From Shewanella morhuae (GTDB lineage: Bacteria > Pseudomonadota > Gammaproteobacteria > Enterobacterales > Shewanellaceae): a stretch of 64,000 bases of DNA. The notes below the pieces were generated by a model that was not told the origin of the DNA, made no database searches, and saw nothing but the letters and a program-made list of their open reading frames with translations. Every line of letters begins with the position of its first letter. Position 1 is the stretch's first letter. Both the position numbers and the translations under genes were made by a program. Positions 9,178-20,552 of the stretch are shown in pieces. The stretch lies in assembly GCF_900156405.1 (NCBI RefSeq), contig NZ_FTNN01000006.1, forward strand, positions 124,001 through 188,000, written 5' to 3'.

Positions 9178-11178
9178 TTACAGCACCAATGTGCGAATAT
9201 CGGACAGAATTCCTGACAGCGTCACGCTAAAGCGTGCAGCCATTGCACCATCGATCACTCGGTGATCGTATGATAGCGACAGTGGCAGCATCAATTTAGG
9301 CTCGAAATCTTTACCATTCCACTTAGGCTTAATTTCAGACTTAGACACACCTAAAATCGCCACGTCTGGGTAATTTACGATAGGCGTAAACGCCGTACCG
9401 CCAATGCCACCTAAACTCGAAATAGTGAAACAGCTACCTTGCATATCAGCAGATTTCAGCTTGCCATCACGGGCGCGGATAGAGATATCAGCCAGTTCAC
9501 GAGATAACTCGATAACACCTTTTTTATCCACATCACGCACAACAGGCACAACCAAACCGTTTGGCGTATCAACCGCCACACCGATGTGGAAATACTTCTT
9601 CATCACCAGTGATTCGCCATCGGCACTTAAGCTCGAGTTGAATACCGGGAACTGTTGCAACGTCTTCGCTACCGCTTTGAGCATAAATACTAAAGGCGTG
9701 ATCTTGTAATCGGCCTTTTTCTTCGCTGCGACATCATTTTGCTGCTTACGGAACTCTTCCATTTCAGTGATATCAGCTTCATCGAACTGCGTCACATGTG
9801 GGATCGTTACCCAGTTGCGGTGTAAGTTAGGGCCAGAAATCTTCTGGATACGGCTTAATGGAACTTCTTCCACTGCACCAAACTTACTGAAATCAACTTT
9901 AGGTGCCGCAATCACTTGCAAGCCACCGTTACCTGAGCCAACAGAGGTTGCCGCATTAGCTTTAGGACGCGACAGTTCGTATTTCACATACGCCTGCACA
10001 TCTTCTTTCATGATGCGACCTTTACGGCCAGAACCCGTCACTTGGGTTAAATCAACACCAAACTCACGGGCTAAACGGCGCACTGCAGGTGATGCATGTA
10101 CCGCACCTGTAGATATTGGCGTACCCGCACTTGGGTGATGTGGCACCGGTGGACGGCTCATCGGCGTCGGTGCAACTTGTGCAACTGGCGCAGCAGCTTG
10201 CTGTGCTGGAGCGGCTTGTACTACTGGCGCCGCGCCTTTAGTAACAGTTTCAATAGTGGCAATTAAGCTACCTTGCGATACTTTATCGCCCACTTTAACA
10301 GTCAAAGACAGCAGTTTACCGGCGAACGGCGCTGGCACTTCCATGGTGGCTTTGTCAGTTTCAAGCGTGATAAGACCTTGGTCAACGGTGATTTCATCAC
10401 CGACAGATACCAGCACTTCGATAATATCGACATCGCTAGCATCGCCAATATCAGGCACATGGATTTCTTTCACTTCAACGACGTCGCTAGCAGGCGCCGC
10501 TGCTGGCGCTGGCGTAACCGCTGCTGCAGGTGCTGCCTGAGAGGCTGTAGTTGATTGCGCTTTTGCAGGTGTGGCAGCTGGAGCTGCACCGCCCACTTCA
10601 AGCATAATCACCAATGAACCCTGCGACACTTTATCGCCCACGGCCACTTTAACGTCTTTAACCACACCCGCGAAAGGTGAAGGTACGTCCATGGTCGCTT
10701 TATCGGTTTCAAGGGTTATCAAACCAGTATCAACGTCAATCTTGTCGCCAACGGCCACCAGCACTTCGATAACTGATACATCGGTGTCACCACCGATATC
10801 AGGCACAGTCACTTCAACAACTTTTGTTTCAGTCGCTTGCGTTGGCGTTGCGACTGGAGCCGCTTGAACCGGCGCCGCAGCTGGCGCTGCTTGAGCAGGT
10901 GCCGCTTGAGCAACCGGTGCAGGAGCAGCTTGCGCCGCGCCCGCTGCTTGCATCATAGCAATCAAAGTACCTTCAGAGACTTTATCGCCTACAGCCACTT
11001 TCAACTCGGTTAACACGCCAGCAAAAGGCGCTGGAATATCCATAGTCGCTTTATCGCTTTCAACGGTAATAATCGACTCTTCCGCCTCAAGGGTATCACC
11101 CACAGCAGCACAGATTTCGATAACCTGTACTTCATCACCGCCGATATCAGGAACAAAAACTTCTTTTAATTCAGCCAT
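9178..11178 (-). CDS. aceF: Pyruvate dehydrogenase E2, dihydrolipoamide acetyltransferase with three lipoyl domains
   Basis: 666 aa. Three lipoyl domains carry the lysine in DKATM motifs (Lys43, Lys160, Lys276) and are joined by long Ala/Pro/Gln linkers, which make it longer than the E. coli protein (about 630 aa). The E1/E3-binding domain (about 362-398, [15 protein letters not shown]) and the catalytic core follow, with the active site YDHRVIDG (His639, Asp643) near the C-terminus. It is the core of the pyruvate dehydrogenase complex. It lies 12 bp downstream of aceE in the same operon. The three lipoyl coding segments are near-repeats and could recombine. Confidence 0.97.
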   Translation of the reverse strand: MAELKEVFVPDIGGDEVQVIEICAAVGDTLEAEESIITVESDKATMDIPAPFAGVLTELKVAVGDKVSEGTLIAMMQAAGAAQAAPAPVAQAAPAQAAPAAAPVQAAPVATPTQATETKVVEVTVPDIGGDTDVSVIEVLVAVGDKIDVDTGLITLETDKATMDVPSPFAGVVKDVKVAVGDKVSQGSLVIMLEVGGAAPAATPAKAQSTTASQAAPAAAVTPAPAAAPASDVVEVKEIHVPDIGDASDVDIIEVLVSVGDEITVDQGLITLETDKATMEVPAPFAGKLLSLTVKVGDKVSQGSLIATIETVTKGAAPVVQAAPAQQAAAPVAQVAPTPMSRPPVPHHPSAGTPISTGAVHASPAVRRLAREFGVDLTQVTGSGRKGRIMKEDVQAYVKYELSRPKANAATSVGSGNGGLQVIAAPKVDFSKFGAVEEVPLSRIQKISGPNLHRNWVTIPHVTQFDEADITEMEEFRKQQNDVAAKKKADYKITPLVFMLKAVAKTLQQFPVFNSSLSADGESLVMKKYFHIGVAVDTPNGLVVPVVRDVDKKGVIELSRELADISIRARDGKLKSADMQGSCFTISSLGGIGGTAFTPIVNYPDVAILGVSKSEIKPKWNGKDFEPKLMLPLSLSYDHRVIDGAMAARFSVTLSGILSDIRTLVL

Positions 11179-11190
11179 TTTTATTACCTC

Positions 11191-13857
11191 TTACGCGTAC
11201 TGTGGATTGATCTTGTCAGCATTAATACCATATTCTTTAATGGCTTTTGCTAACACATCAACAGGCAGTTCTTTACGATCAACCAGTGATTTCAGTGCCG
11301 CGATAACGATGAACTTAGCATCAACTTCAAAGTGGTGACGTAAGTTTTCGCGGCTATCGCTGCGACCAAAACCGTCAGTACCTAACACTTTGTAATCGGT
11401 TGGCATGTAAGCACGTAATTGTTCGCCGTAAATCTTCATATAGTCAGTAGCAGTAATGGCAGGCGAATCGCTTGAAATCACTTGGCTGATATAGGCTTGT
11501 TTTGGCGTTTGCGTTGGGTGCAGCATGTTCCAGCGTTCAACCGCTTGACCATCACGGGCCAGTTCGTTAAAGCTCGTTACGCTAAATACGTCGGCAGTGA
11601 TACCAAAGTCTTTCGCCAGTGCTTGCGCCGCTTTACGGGTTTGTTCCAAAATGGTGCCACAGCTCAATAACTGCACCTTGCCCTTACCTGAACCTGCAAC
11701 GGTTTCTAACTTGTAGATACCTTTGACTATGCCCTCTTCCGCGCCTGCTGGCATGGCTGGTTGCTCATAGTTTTCGTTCATTGTGGTCAAGTAATAGAAG
11801 ATATCTTCTTGATTTTCACCGTACATACGACGAATACCATCTTGCACCACCACGGCGATTTCGTAACCGTAAGTTGGGTCGTAAGTAATACAGTTAGGGA
11901 TAGTGTTCGCCAATACATGGCTGTGACCATCTTGATGCTGTAATCCTTCGCCGTTTAGCGTAGTACGGCCAGACGTTCCGCCCACTAAGAAACCACGAGC
12001 ACGGATATCACCTGCCGCCCATGCCATGTCGCCAATACGCTGGAAACCAAACATAGAGTAGTAGATATAGAACGGGATCATCGGCACATCGTTAACCGAA
12101 TAACTGGTCGCTGCCGATACCCATGATGACATTGCACCCAGCTCGTTAATGCCTTCTTGCAACACTTGACCGGTTTTATCTTCGCGGTAGTAAGCCACTT
12201 GGTCAGAATCTTGCGGTACGTATTTTTGGCCTTCGTGAGCATAAATACCCACTTGGCGGAACAAACCTTCCATACCAAAAGTACGTGCTTCATCAGGAAT
12301 AATTGGCACAATCTTCTTGCCAATTTTCTTATCTTTCAGCAGCGCAGTCAGCACACGGACAAATGCCATCGTCGATGAAATTTCACGGCCATTTGAGCCC
12401 TGTAAAATTGAATCGAAAATTTTCAATGATGGGATTTCTAACTCTTCAGTAAACTTTTGACGACGTTGTGGCACGCTACCATGCAGCGCTTCACGACGGC
12501 TCATCATGTATTTTACTTCTTCAGAATCAGGACCCGGATGATAGAAAGGTAAGTCTTCTAACTGATCATCTGGAATAGGGATATTGAAACGGTCGCGGAA
12601 GTAGCGAATTGATTCAGCGCCCATTTTCTTGACGTTGTGAGCAATGTTCTTACCTTCACCCGCATCACCTAAGCCATAACCTTTAACAGTTTTAGCTAGG
12701 ATAACCGTTGGGCGACCCTTCGTTTTTTGTGCATGTTCTAAAGCGGCATACACTTTAACAGGATCATGGCCACCACGGTTTAAGCGCCAAATGTCATCAT
12801 CTGACATATTAACAACCATTTCAGCGGTTTCTGGGTACTTACCAAAGAAGTGTTCGCGAGTATAAGCGCCACCTTTGGCTTTACAGTTTTGGTATTCACC
12901 GTCAACGGTTTCTTCCATCAACTGTAATAATTTACCGCTGGTGTCACGGGCCAATAATGGATCCCAGTAACGGCCCCAAATAACTTTAACAACTTCCCAG
13001 CCTGCGCCGCGGAATTCGCCTTCAAGTTCTTGAATAATTTTACCGTTACCACGCACAGGGCCATCAAGACGCTGTAAGTTACAGTTAACAATAAAGACTA
13101 AGTTATCTAATTCTTCGCGGGCAGCTAAACTAATTGCGCCTAAGGCTTCTGGTTCGTCACACTCACCATCACCTAAGAAACAGTAAACCGTTTGTGCTGA
13201 GCAATCTTTAATACCACGGTCAGTCAGGTACTTTAAGAAACGCGCCTGATAAATCGCTTGAATTGGTCCTAAACCCATAGAAACCGTTGGGAACTGCCAA
13301 TAGCTCGGCATCAGTTTAGGATGCGGGTATGAAGATAACCCTTTACCATCAACTTCTTGACGGAAGTTAGCCAGTTGCTCTTCCGTTAAACGACCTTCTA
13401 AGAATGAACGAGCATAAATACCAGGGGCAATATGGCCTTGGAAATACACTAAATCGCCACCGTCTTTTTCATTTGGTGCACGGAAAAAGTGGTTAAAGCA
13501 GACGTCATAAATGGTTGCGCTAGATGAGAAGCTCGCGATATGTCCACCAAGTTCTAAATCTTTCTTAGAACCACGCAGTACCATAGCTAACGCGTTCCAA
13601 CGGATGATAGCGCGAATGCGACGTTCCATCTCTTGGTTGCCGGGCATATGCGGCTCTTGACCCGCTGGGATGGTGTTTAAATAAGCCGTCGTCGCTGTGT
13701 AAGGTAAGTGTGTACCATTACGGCGCGCTTTATCGATCAGCTTTTCAAGTAAAAAATGTGCGCGCTCAGGACCTTCTTGTTCCAATACGGCTTGCAGGGC
13801 ATCAACCCATTCCTGAGTCTCTAGTGGATCTACGTCTTGTAGCATATCTTCAGACAT
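11191..13857 (-). CDS. aceE: Pyruvate dehydrogenase E1 component, homodimeric
   Basis: 888 aa from the start MSEDMLQDVDP, chosen over an ATG 48 bases upstream because AAGGA stands 7 bases before it and because the protein then begins as in E. coli AceE. The thiamine diphosphate motif GDGECDEPEA...NCNL is intact, as is the EGLQHQDGHSH loop. It decarboxylates pyruvate and loads acetyl onto AceF lipoyl groups. It is the first structural gene after pdhR (82-bp gap) and should be repressed by PdhR when pyruvate is low. Confidence 0.97.
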   Translation of the reverse strand: MSEDMLQDVDPLETQEWVDALQAVLEQEGPERAHFLLEKLIDKARRNGTHLPYTATTAYLNTIPAGQEPHMPGNQEMERRIRAIIRWNALAMVLRGSKKDLELGGHIASFSSSATIYDVCFNHFFRAPNEKDGGDLVYFQGHIAPGIYARSFLEGRLTEEQLANFRQEVDGKGLSSYPHPKLMPSYWQFPTVSMGLGPIQAIYQARFLKYLTDRGIKDCSAQTVYCFLGDGECDEPEALGAISLAAREELDNLVFIVNCNLQRLDGPVRGNGKIIQELEGEFRGAGWEVVKVIWGRYWDPLLARDTSGKLLQLMEETVDGEYQNCKAKGGAYTREHFFGKYPETAEMVVNMSDDDIWRLNRGGHDPVKVYAALEHAQKTKGRPTVILAKTVKGYGLGDAGEGKNIAHNVKKMGAESIRYFRDRFNIPIPDDQLEDLPFYHPGPDSEEVKYMMSRREALHGSVPQRRQKFTEELEIPSLKIFDSILQGSNGREISSTMAFVRVLTALLKDKKIGKKIVPIIPDEARTFGMEGLFRQVGIYAHEGQKYVPQDSDQVAYYREDKTGQVLQEGINELGAMSSWVSAATSYSVNDVPMIPFYIYYSMFGFQRIGDMAWAAGDIRARGFLVGGTSGRTTLNGEGLQHQDGHSHVLANTIPNCITYDPTYGYEIAVVVQDGIRRMYGENQEDIFYYLTTMNENYEQPAMPAGAEEGIVKGIYKLETVAGSGKGKVQLLSCGTILEQTRKAAQALAKDFGITADVFSVTSFNELARDGQAVERWNMLHPTQTPKQAYISQVISSDSPAITATDYMKIYGEQLRAYMPTDYKVLGTDGFGRSDSRENLRHHFEVDAKFIVIAALKSLVDRKELPVDVLAKAIKEYGINADKINPQYA

Positions 13858-13939
13858 GACACTGTCCTTCTCTATATACATGATAATGAATGGTGTTTGC
13901 GGCATATTCCGATTTAGCGAAGGGCTAAATCACAGGAAC

Positions 13940-14692
13940 TTAAGCGCCACTTTTTAAGCGGCGCAAGCTTCGCTGCAACCGGCTATCTTCTTCCCGCACA
14001 GATAACATCACCTCTTCGATATAACTTAAATGTTCGTTCGAGGCTTCTCTGGCGGCTTCGGGATCACGACGAACGATGGCAGCGAGCAAAGCCCGTCTGT
14101 GTTCGTTAGCCTTGGTAGAAGCTTCTTCGCGGCGGCTTAAAAGCTCCAGGTTTTGCGCCACATTTTGATGCAGCACAGGGGTTAAACTAAGAACAAGATG
14201 TAACATAGCCACGTTATGCGAGCCTTCGGCAACCGCACGATAAAAATGCACAATGGCGGCAGCTTGTGTTTCGATATCGGTGGACGCTTCCACCTCGAGG
14301 ATCATACGTTTGATATTTTGCATATCAGCGTCAGTACCGCGCAACGCTGCATAATACGCCATCATGCCTTCGGTAGCATGACGGAACTCCAGCAAGTCAT
14401 ATTGACTCTCTGTGTCAGAATTCATAAGTTCAACAATGGGATCGGCAAGGCTCTGCCAGAGTTGCTCTTTAACATAAGTGCCACCGCCTTGGCGGCGCAT
14501 TAATAGCCCTTTGGCCTCAAGCTTTTGAATCGCTTCACGCAAAGAAGGCCGAGAAACTTCAAACTGAATTGACAGCTCGCGTTCTGGCGGTAACTTCTGA
14601 CCAGGCTGTAAACTGCCCTCAAGGATCATTCGCTCTAATTGCGCCATGATCACATCAGAAATCTTTGGCTGACTAATTTTACTATATGCCAT
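13940..14692 (-). CDS. pdhR: Pyruvate-sensing GntR/FadR-type repressor of the pdh operon
   Basis: 250 aa from MAYSKISQPK, the same start as E. coli PdhR. A frame extension of 21 codons upstream would run through the operator and is not used. The N-terminal winged helix contains LPPERELS, SRPSLREAI and RRQGGGTYV; the C-terminal FCD helical domain binds the effector (pyruvate in E. coli). First gene of pdhR-aceE-aceF-lpd, with a perfect operator 20 bases upstream, so it is autoregulated. Confidence 0.96.
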   Translation of the reverse strand: MAYSKISQPKISDVIMAQLERMILEGSLQPGQKLPPERELSIQFEVSRPSLREAIQKLEAKGLLMRRQGGGTYVKEQLWQSLADPIVELMNSDTESQYDLLEFRHATEGMMAYYAALRGTDADMQNIKRMILEVEASTDIETQAAAIVHFYRAVAEGSHNVAMLHLVLSLTPVLHQNVAQNLELLSRREEASTKANEHRRALLAAIVRRDPEAAREASNEHLSYIEEVMLSVREEDSRLQRSLRRLKSGA

Positions 14693-14712
14693 CACGCGCT
14701 CTGCTCCGCTGT

Positions 14713-14731
14713 AAATTGGTCTTACCAATTT
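14713..14731 (-). promoter_or_regulatory. PdhR operator
   Basis: On the minus strand the palindrome reads AATTGGTAAGACCAATT, identical to the core of the E. coli PdhR box. It lies about 20-40 bases upstream of the pdhR ATG. A TTGATA hexamer upstream could be the -35 element, which would place the operator over the -10/+1 region. The operator match is direct; the promoter hexamers are weaker. Confidence 0.9.
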
Positions 14732-15017
14732 TTTTGAGTGAGCGCACTTTATCAAATCGCTGTTTTGATGTCCAGATTGAAATTAGTTGCTACAAATCGA
14801 TCTAGATCATTAAGGCTCACGCTGAAACAGCATAGCCGAAAAAAAGTTTTATGGGGTCAGACCATTTGACAGAACCGCTGCAATATTGGCGCTGATGATC
14901 ACTTTAAGCTAACGCGGCAATGACTAAAAACAAATCTAAGGTTTAAACCTGAATGTAAGGCACTCAGGTTTAAACGCATCACAGCATAAAACATCAAGGT
15001 TAAACCGCAATACTGCT

Positions 15018-15869
15018 TTAGTTCACTAAACCTAATATCGTCAGTAACGCCAGTATTGCCACAATAAGTGTAAAGTTACGTTTACTCAGTACTAATAACG
15101 CTAAGGTCGACTGTACACATATAGGTGCAGTTGCGACTTCTGGCAACGGTTGCGCCGCTAATGCTGTTTCAGTAACCACAGTACGGGCACTGCTATTTAA
15201 GCTCAAACTATAACGGCGCCATGCGGTTAAGCCTTCGCTAAATTGGCCACTTAACGCATAACCAAAGGCAAAAATACGGCTGGGTAACCAATCCAGTAAA
15301 GTAATCACCTGATTAACTAAAGGCAGTTCAAGGGATTTACGCGCACTTTCCTCAGCATAAAAGCGCACCGTGCAATAAAGCATTGCACCTACTGGGCCAA
15401 AAAAAATAAAAAACAGCGCGACGGCGCCATAATAACGATAGTTAGTCCAAGCCACACTCTGGCCAACTTTAAGGCCAAGCTGGCTCTCCGACACCGCATC
15501 TAAACACTCACTGCAATCGAGCTCTGCCGCATAATGGTAGCAAGCCTGAACATCGGAGCGGCAAGCCGCCTGCATGTACTTTTTAAAAATATCACGCTGT
15601 TTTTGATGGTTAAAACAAATAGCCGCCACTAAAATCCATAAGGCTAAACTCAATAGTCCCCAAAACATCCCCGCCGCTAACCAGCTTAAAATATAGATAA
15701 GCAAAGCGGGCAACACTAACGCCAACGCCATCATCGGCTTTGTTAGTGATGCCTTATCCCCAAAAAAAGTCGCTTGGTAAGATTGCAATAATCGGTCGCA
15801 TTGCCACGATGCAGGCAAAAATTTAAGTCGCTCCACAAAAATAGCGACCAAGAGTGAAAATAATGCCAT
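15018..15869 (-). CDS. ampE: AmpE family inner-membrane protein
   Basis: 283 aa with four or so hydrophobic helices (about 40-65, 66-85, 145-165 and 265-282). It begins MALFSLLVAIFVERL, typical of AmpE/CobD-like membrane proteins. It lies 78 bp downstream of ampD in the same direction, the classic ampDE arrangement. Function is not settled: AmpE was named from beta-lactamase induction and is proposed to be a sensor or an accessory protein in the envelope. There is no recognisable catalytic motif. Confidence 0.88.
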   Translation of the reverse strand: MALFSLLVAIFVERLKFLPASWQCDRLLQSYQATFFGDKASLTKPMMALALVLPALLIYILSWLAAGMFWGLLSLALWILVAAICFNHQKQRDIFKKYMQAACRSDVQACYHYAAELDCSECLDAVSESQLGLKVGQSVAWTNYRYYGAVALFFIFFGPVGAMLYCTVRFYAEESARKSLELPLVNQVITLLDWLPSRIFAFGYALSGQFSEGLTAWRRYSLSLNSSARTVVTETALAAQPLPEVATAPICVQSTLALLVLSKRNFTLIVAILALLTILGLVN

Positions 15870-15947
15870 GGGCTGTCCCTCTATAATTTGTCCATAAATA
15901 ACTTAGGTTTGTGGGAAATATTCTAAGGTTTAGCGGCTAAAAATAAC

Positions 15948-16511
15948 CTAAGAGCGCATGGTCTCAGTATATTCTTTTAGCTTGCTTAAATACCTCTCCC
16001 ACACAAAACTTTGTCCCGGATCCGTTTTACGTATTGGCGCAATATCACAATGCCCCACAATACGATCGATGGTTAATAATGGATACTCAAGCAATAATGC
16101 CTGTGTTAGTTCGATAAGCGACTGATATTGTTCGTCAGTATAAGGCACCGTATCGGTGCCCTCTAACTCAATACCTATCGAAAAATCATTACAGTTATCC
16201 CGTTCACCATAGCGCGATAAACCCGCATGCCAAGCCCTGTCGTCACAACTCACATATTGCACGCACTCGCCATTACGGCGAATTAAAAAGTGCGCCGAAA
16301 CCTGTAACCCCTGCAGCGGTGCAAAACTCACATCGGCATTGATATCTAAACAGCCTTGAAATAATTGATCAATATAAGGTAAGCCAAAGCAACCTGCGGG
16401 CAAGCTAATATTGTGGATCACCAGTAAACTCACTTCAGCCAAGGGGCGTTGATTAAAATGCGGCGACTCAAAGCGCACTGCCCCATCACACCAACCTGAA
16501 TCAAACTGCAT
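15948..16511 (-). CDS. ampD: 1,6-anhydro-N-acetylmuramyl-L-alanine amidase
   Basis: 187 aa with no signal peptide, so it is cytoplasmic. The zinc ligands of the amidase_2 fold are present: His33 (VIHNIS), His154 (GHCDIAP) and Asp164 (TDPGQ), with the catalytic Glu116 (GIELEGTD). The enzyme removes the stem peptide from anhydromuropeptides during cell-wall recycling, which keeps the AmpR inducer low. It is divergent from nadC, as in many gammaproteobacteria. Confidence 0.95.
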   Translation of the reverse strand: MQFDSGWCDGAVRFESPHFNQRPLAEVSLLVIHNISLPAGCFGLPYIDQLFQGCLDINADVSFAPLQGLQVSAHFLIRRNGECVQYVSCDDRAWHAGLSRYGERDNCNDFSIGIELEGTDTVPYTDEQYQSLIELTQALLLEYPLLTIDRIVGHCDIAPIRKTDPGQSFVWERYLSKLKEYTETMRS

Positions 16512-16721
16512 ATCTGCTTATCCTCTGCATCGCACTATTAAACAGGGTTACTCTACCAGCATTCATCCGCGCAAAGAACAAACACGCGATATACAGAGCA
16601 ATGAAAACACTGCAAAAAAGTACACTTATCAATACTACACCCTCAGCATAAGCGTCGCCGCCACAATTTAAGTACAAACCGGCAATGTGTTCCGCGAGGC
16701 CCTAGGCCGTGGTAATCTTAA

Positions 16722-17670
<949 letters not shown>

Positions 17671-18164
17671 TTTTCCGATAATCGGATTTATTCAAGCAAA
17701 ACAATCATTGTTAAGTTTTTGTTATGAATTAATGGCTAAACATCGAGCGCTTTTACGTAAAAGCGATGCAAAAGCATAATTCATTAACGCTTTATACTTA
17801 ATAGTTGTTTCATTTAATGTAACTTTGTACTAACTTTCACAAAGGTGGACAGACCATTAAGTCAACTCCATCTGATGTCAGCACTGGAATGTCATTTCAA
17901 TAGCCAATACGTATACGTTGTGACGCAGCGGCCATTCCAGAACAGCGGTGCACTGTTAAATGTTGCAAGGATTAAAATAAGTTATACAAATGGATTTGTT
18001 AACATAAACAGTAACAAAGTTTGACAAGGTTAAGCCTTTATGGTGTAACACAATAGTCGTGTTTAATACCGTATTCAACAAAGGGTTACTAGCGAGTGCG
18101 TATCATAGGGTCAGCATATGAACCACAACCAATAGTGACTACACATTAGTGAGTGGAGAGAAAA
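17671..18164. promoter_or_regulatory. Long non-coding leader region upstream of pilA
   Basis: About 490 bases with no credible ORF. It includes an 8-bp inverted repeat CTGGAATG (17,884-17,891) and CATTCCAG (17,933-17,940) with a 41-base spacer, and an AT-rich stretch before pilA. Such long upstream regions are common for major pilin genes with complex promoters. I could not find a well-spaced sigma-54 -24/-12 element. Confidence 0.4.
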
Positions 18165-18596
18165 ATGAAAGCGATGAATTTAAGTAAAAAAGCCCAGGGT
18201 TTTACCCTAATTGAATTAATGATCGTTGTCGCCATTATCGGTATTTTGGCAGCAATCGCATTGCCTGCTTATCAGAACTACACAAAGAACTCACGTTTCT
18301 CAGAAGTAACAACTGCTGTTGGAGCCTTGAGAACGGCTGTTACTGTTTGTGCACAAGCTGGAGGCACTGCATGTGCAACTCCAGGATCTGACGGCATTCC
18401 TGCCAACATTACAGCTGCAACAACTAATCTAGCATCACTTGCATTAACAGGTTCTAATGCTGCACCTGTTATTACTGGCACTGGTACTACAGCTGCAGGT
18501 GGATATACATATGTAATGACTGGTGCTAATAATGCAGGAGTTATCACATGGACACCTACAGGAACCTGTATTGCTGCTGGAGCATGTAAATCGTAA
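18165..18596 (+). CDS. pilA: Type IV major pilin (prepilin)
   Basis: 143 aa from ATG 18,165, with GGAGAG 4 bases before; a GTG 12 bases upstream is the alternative. The leader [12 protein letters not shown] ends in Gly before [20 protein letters not shown], the class IVa cleavage site (Phe +1, Glu +5) for PilD. The rest is low in charged residues, rich in Ala, Thr and Gly, with a C-terminal Cys pair (CIAAGAC) for the D-loop disulfide. Assembles into the pilus fibre; the pilBCD machinery follows directly. The variable half has more A/T-ending codons (aact, aca, gca) than pilB-D, as expected for a rapidly changing pilin. Confidence 0.95.
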   Translation: MKAMNLSKKAQGFTLIELMIVVAIIGILAAIALPAYQNYTKNSRFSEVTTAVGALRTAVTVCAQAGGTACATPGSDGIPANITAATTNLASLALTGSNAAPVITGTGTTAAGGYTYVMTGANNAGVITWTPTGTCIAAGACKS

Positions 18597-18609
18597 ACAC
18601 TTAATTGAT

Positions 18610-18628
18610 GAGGCGGTTGATCCGCCTC
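18610..18628 (+). terminator. Stem-loop between pilA and pilB
   Basis: GAGGCGG-TTGAT-CCGCCTC, a 7-bp GC-rich hairpin 13 bases after the pilA stop. It has no following T run, so it is better read as an mRNA-stabilising or attenuating hairpin that keeps pilin expression above pilB. Confidence 0.5.
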
Positions 18629-18662
18629 TGTCCATTAACAATAAAATAATTGGTTCAAACTA

Positions 18663-20375
18663 ATGCCAACAACTGGCCTCCATCTCGGTTTATCCACCCT
18701 ATTTATCCGTAAAGGCCTGCTAACTGAAGAGCAGATGGCCAGTGCCATCACTAAATCCCGCCAAAACAAACATGCACTGGTGAGCACCTTAGTACAAAGT
18801 AAACTCATCTCCGCCCGTGCGATTGCCGAACTGTGTTACGAGGAATACGGCACGCCGCTACTGGATTTAAATGAATTTGATTTAGGCTCCATCCCCGAAG
18901 AGTTCCTCAATAAAAAACTAATCGAAAAACATCGCTGTCTGCCATTATTTAAACGCGGTAATCGCCTTTACATTGGCACTTCTGACCCCACCAATATCGC
19001 AGCCCTAGAGGACTTTCAATTTAGTGCCGGCCTGCACGCCGAAGCGATTCTAGTAGAAGAAGATAAGCTAGCGAAAGCGTTAGAGAAAATCCTCGAAGAA
19101 GATATCAGCGGCCTTGATTTAGGTGGTATGGATGAAGCAGCGCTTGCTGCAATAGAAATTACCGATACTAACAATCGCCGCGATGAGCCCACAGGCGAAG
19201 CCAGTGATGACGCGCCGATTGTGATTTATATTAATAAAATTTTAACCGATGCGATTCGTAAAGGTGCGTCGGATTTACACTTTGAACCCTATGAAAAGCG
19301 TTATCGCATTCGTTTTCGTATTGACGGCATATTGCATGAAGTATCAGAGCCGCCCATTAGTTTAGCGGGACGTTTATCTGCCCGTTTAAAGGTGATGTCA
19401 AAGCTTGATATTGCCGAGCGCCGCGTGCCGCAAGATGGCCGCATTAAAATGAAACTGTCGCGCACTAAGTCTATCGACTTTCGGGTCAGCACTTTGCCAA
19501 CCCTGTGGGGCGAAAAAATTGTAATGCGGATTTTAGACTCCTCCTCCGCACAATTAGGCATCGAAAAACTCGGCTACGAGCCCGACCAAGAAAAGCTCTA
19601 CCTTGAAATGCTGGCAAAACCCCAAGGGATGATTTTAGTCACAGGCCCAACGGGTTCCGGTAAAACGGTATCACTCTATACTGGGTTAAATATTCTCAAT
19701 ACCGAAGAGCGCAATATTTCGACCGCTGAAGATCCGGTTGAAATTAACCTTGAAGGCGTTAACCAAGTTCATATTAACCTAAAAGCAGGGCTGACCTTTG
19801 CCTCGGCGCTACGCTCATTTTTACGCCAAGACCCTGATGTAGTAATGGTCGGTGAAATTCGCGACTTAGAAACCGCCGAAATTGCCATTAAGGCAGCGCA
19901 AACAGGCCACTTAGTATTATCCACCTTGCACACGAACTCGGCCGCTGAAACCTTAACCCGTTTAATCAACATGGGCGTACCCGGATATAACATCGCCAGT
20001 TCAGTGAATTTGATTATTGCCCAGCGCCTTGCCCGCCGTCTCTGCCCCGAATGCAAACAAGCTGAAGTTGTCCCAGAGCATGAATTACAACGTTTAGGCT
20101 TTAGCCAAGCGCTGATTACCCAAGGCTTTACCACCTTTAAACCTGTGGGCTGTGAGCATTGCTCTGGCGGCTATAAAGGCCGAGTCGGTATTTACGAAGT
20201 GATGAAAATGTCCGATGAAATAGCCCGCACGATAATGGAGGGCGGTAACTCCTTACAAATTGCCACCCAAGCTAAGGCGCAAGGCATGCGGGATTTACGC
20301 CAATCAGGATTATTAAAAGTGATCCACGGCGTCACCAGTATTGCCGAGGTCAACCGCGTAACCAGTTTTGGCTAA
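18663..20375 (+). CDS. pilB: Type IV pilus extension ATPase
   Basis: 570 aa, the standard length. The N-terminal MshE/T2SSE-N domain is followed by the AAA-type secretion ATPase with Walker A GPTGSGKT (about 327-334), an Asp-box/Walker B region ([14 protein letters not shown], about 388-401) and two CxxC pairs (CPEC near 462, CEHC near 498) that bind zinc in PilB/GspE. It powers pilus extension from the cytoplasmic face. No strong Shine-Dalgarno is seen before the ATG, which suggests low or coupled translation relative to pilA. Confidence 0.96.
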   Translation: MPTTGLHLGLSTLFIRKGLLTEEQMASAITKSRQNKHALVSTLVQSKLISARAIAELCYEEYGTPLLDLNEFDLGSIPEEFLNKKLIEKHRCLPLFKRGNRLYIGTSDPTNIAALEDFQFSAGLHAEAILVEEDKLAKALEKILEEDISGLDLGGMDEAALAAIEITDTNNRRDEPTGEASDDAPIVIYINKILTDAIRKGASDLHFEPYEKRYRIRFRIDGILHEVSEPPISLAGRLSARLKVMSKLDIAERRVPQDGRIKMKLSRTKSIDFRVSTLPTLWGEKIVMRILDSSSAQLGIEKLGYEPDQEKLYLEMLAKPQGMILVTGPTGSGKTVSLYTGLNILNTEERNISTAEDPVEINLEGVNQVHINLKAGLTFASALRSFLRQDPDVVMVGEIRDLETAEIAIKAAQTGHLVLSTLHTNSAAETLTRLINMGVPGYNIASSVNLIIAQRLARRLCPECKQAEVVPEHELQRLGFSQALITQGFTTFKPVGCEHCSGGYKGRVGIYEVMKMSDEIARTIMEGGNSLQIATQAKAQGMRDLRQSGLLKVIHGVTSIAEVNRVTSFG

Positions 20376-20552
20376 ACCATCCTTGCGTGACAATAGTATT
20401 AAGTTAACGCTAGATTTTAGTAACGCCTATGTTTCAGCTAATATTAGCCATAATCGATACGTCGCCGGCCTTAACCCACATGCATCATTACTGTTATCAA
20501 TGTGGTTTGCCGTTAATGGTTATTAACACATTTTATTTTATAGGGATCATTT

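Noticed and set aside
9404-10867. Long plus-strand ORFs across aceF
   Set aside because: They lie antisense to a fully conserved aceF and translate to low-complexity sequence without start context.
17940-17975. Sigma-54 promoter upstream of pilA
   Set aside because: A TGCAC...TTGCA pair exists but the spacing is 9 bases instead of 5 and the GG is misplaced.
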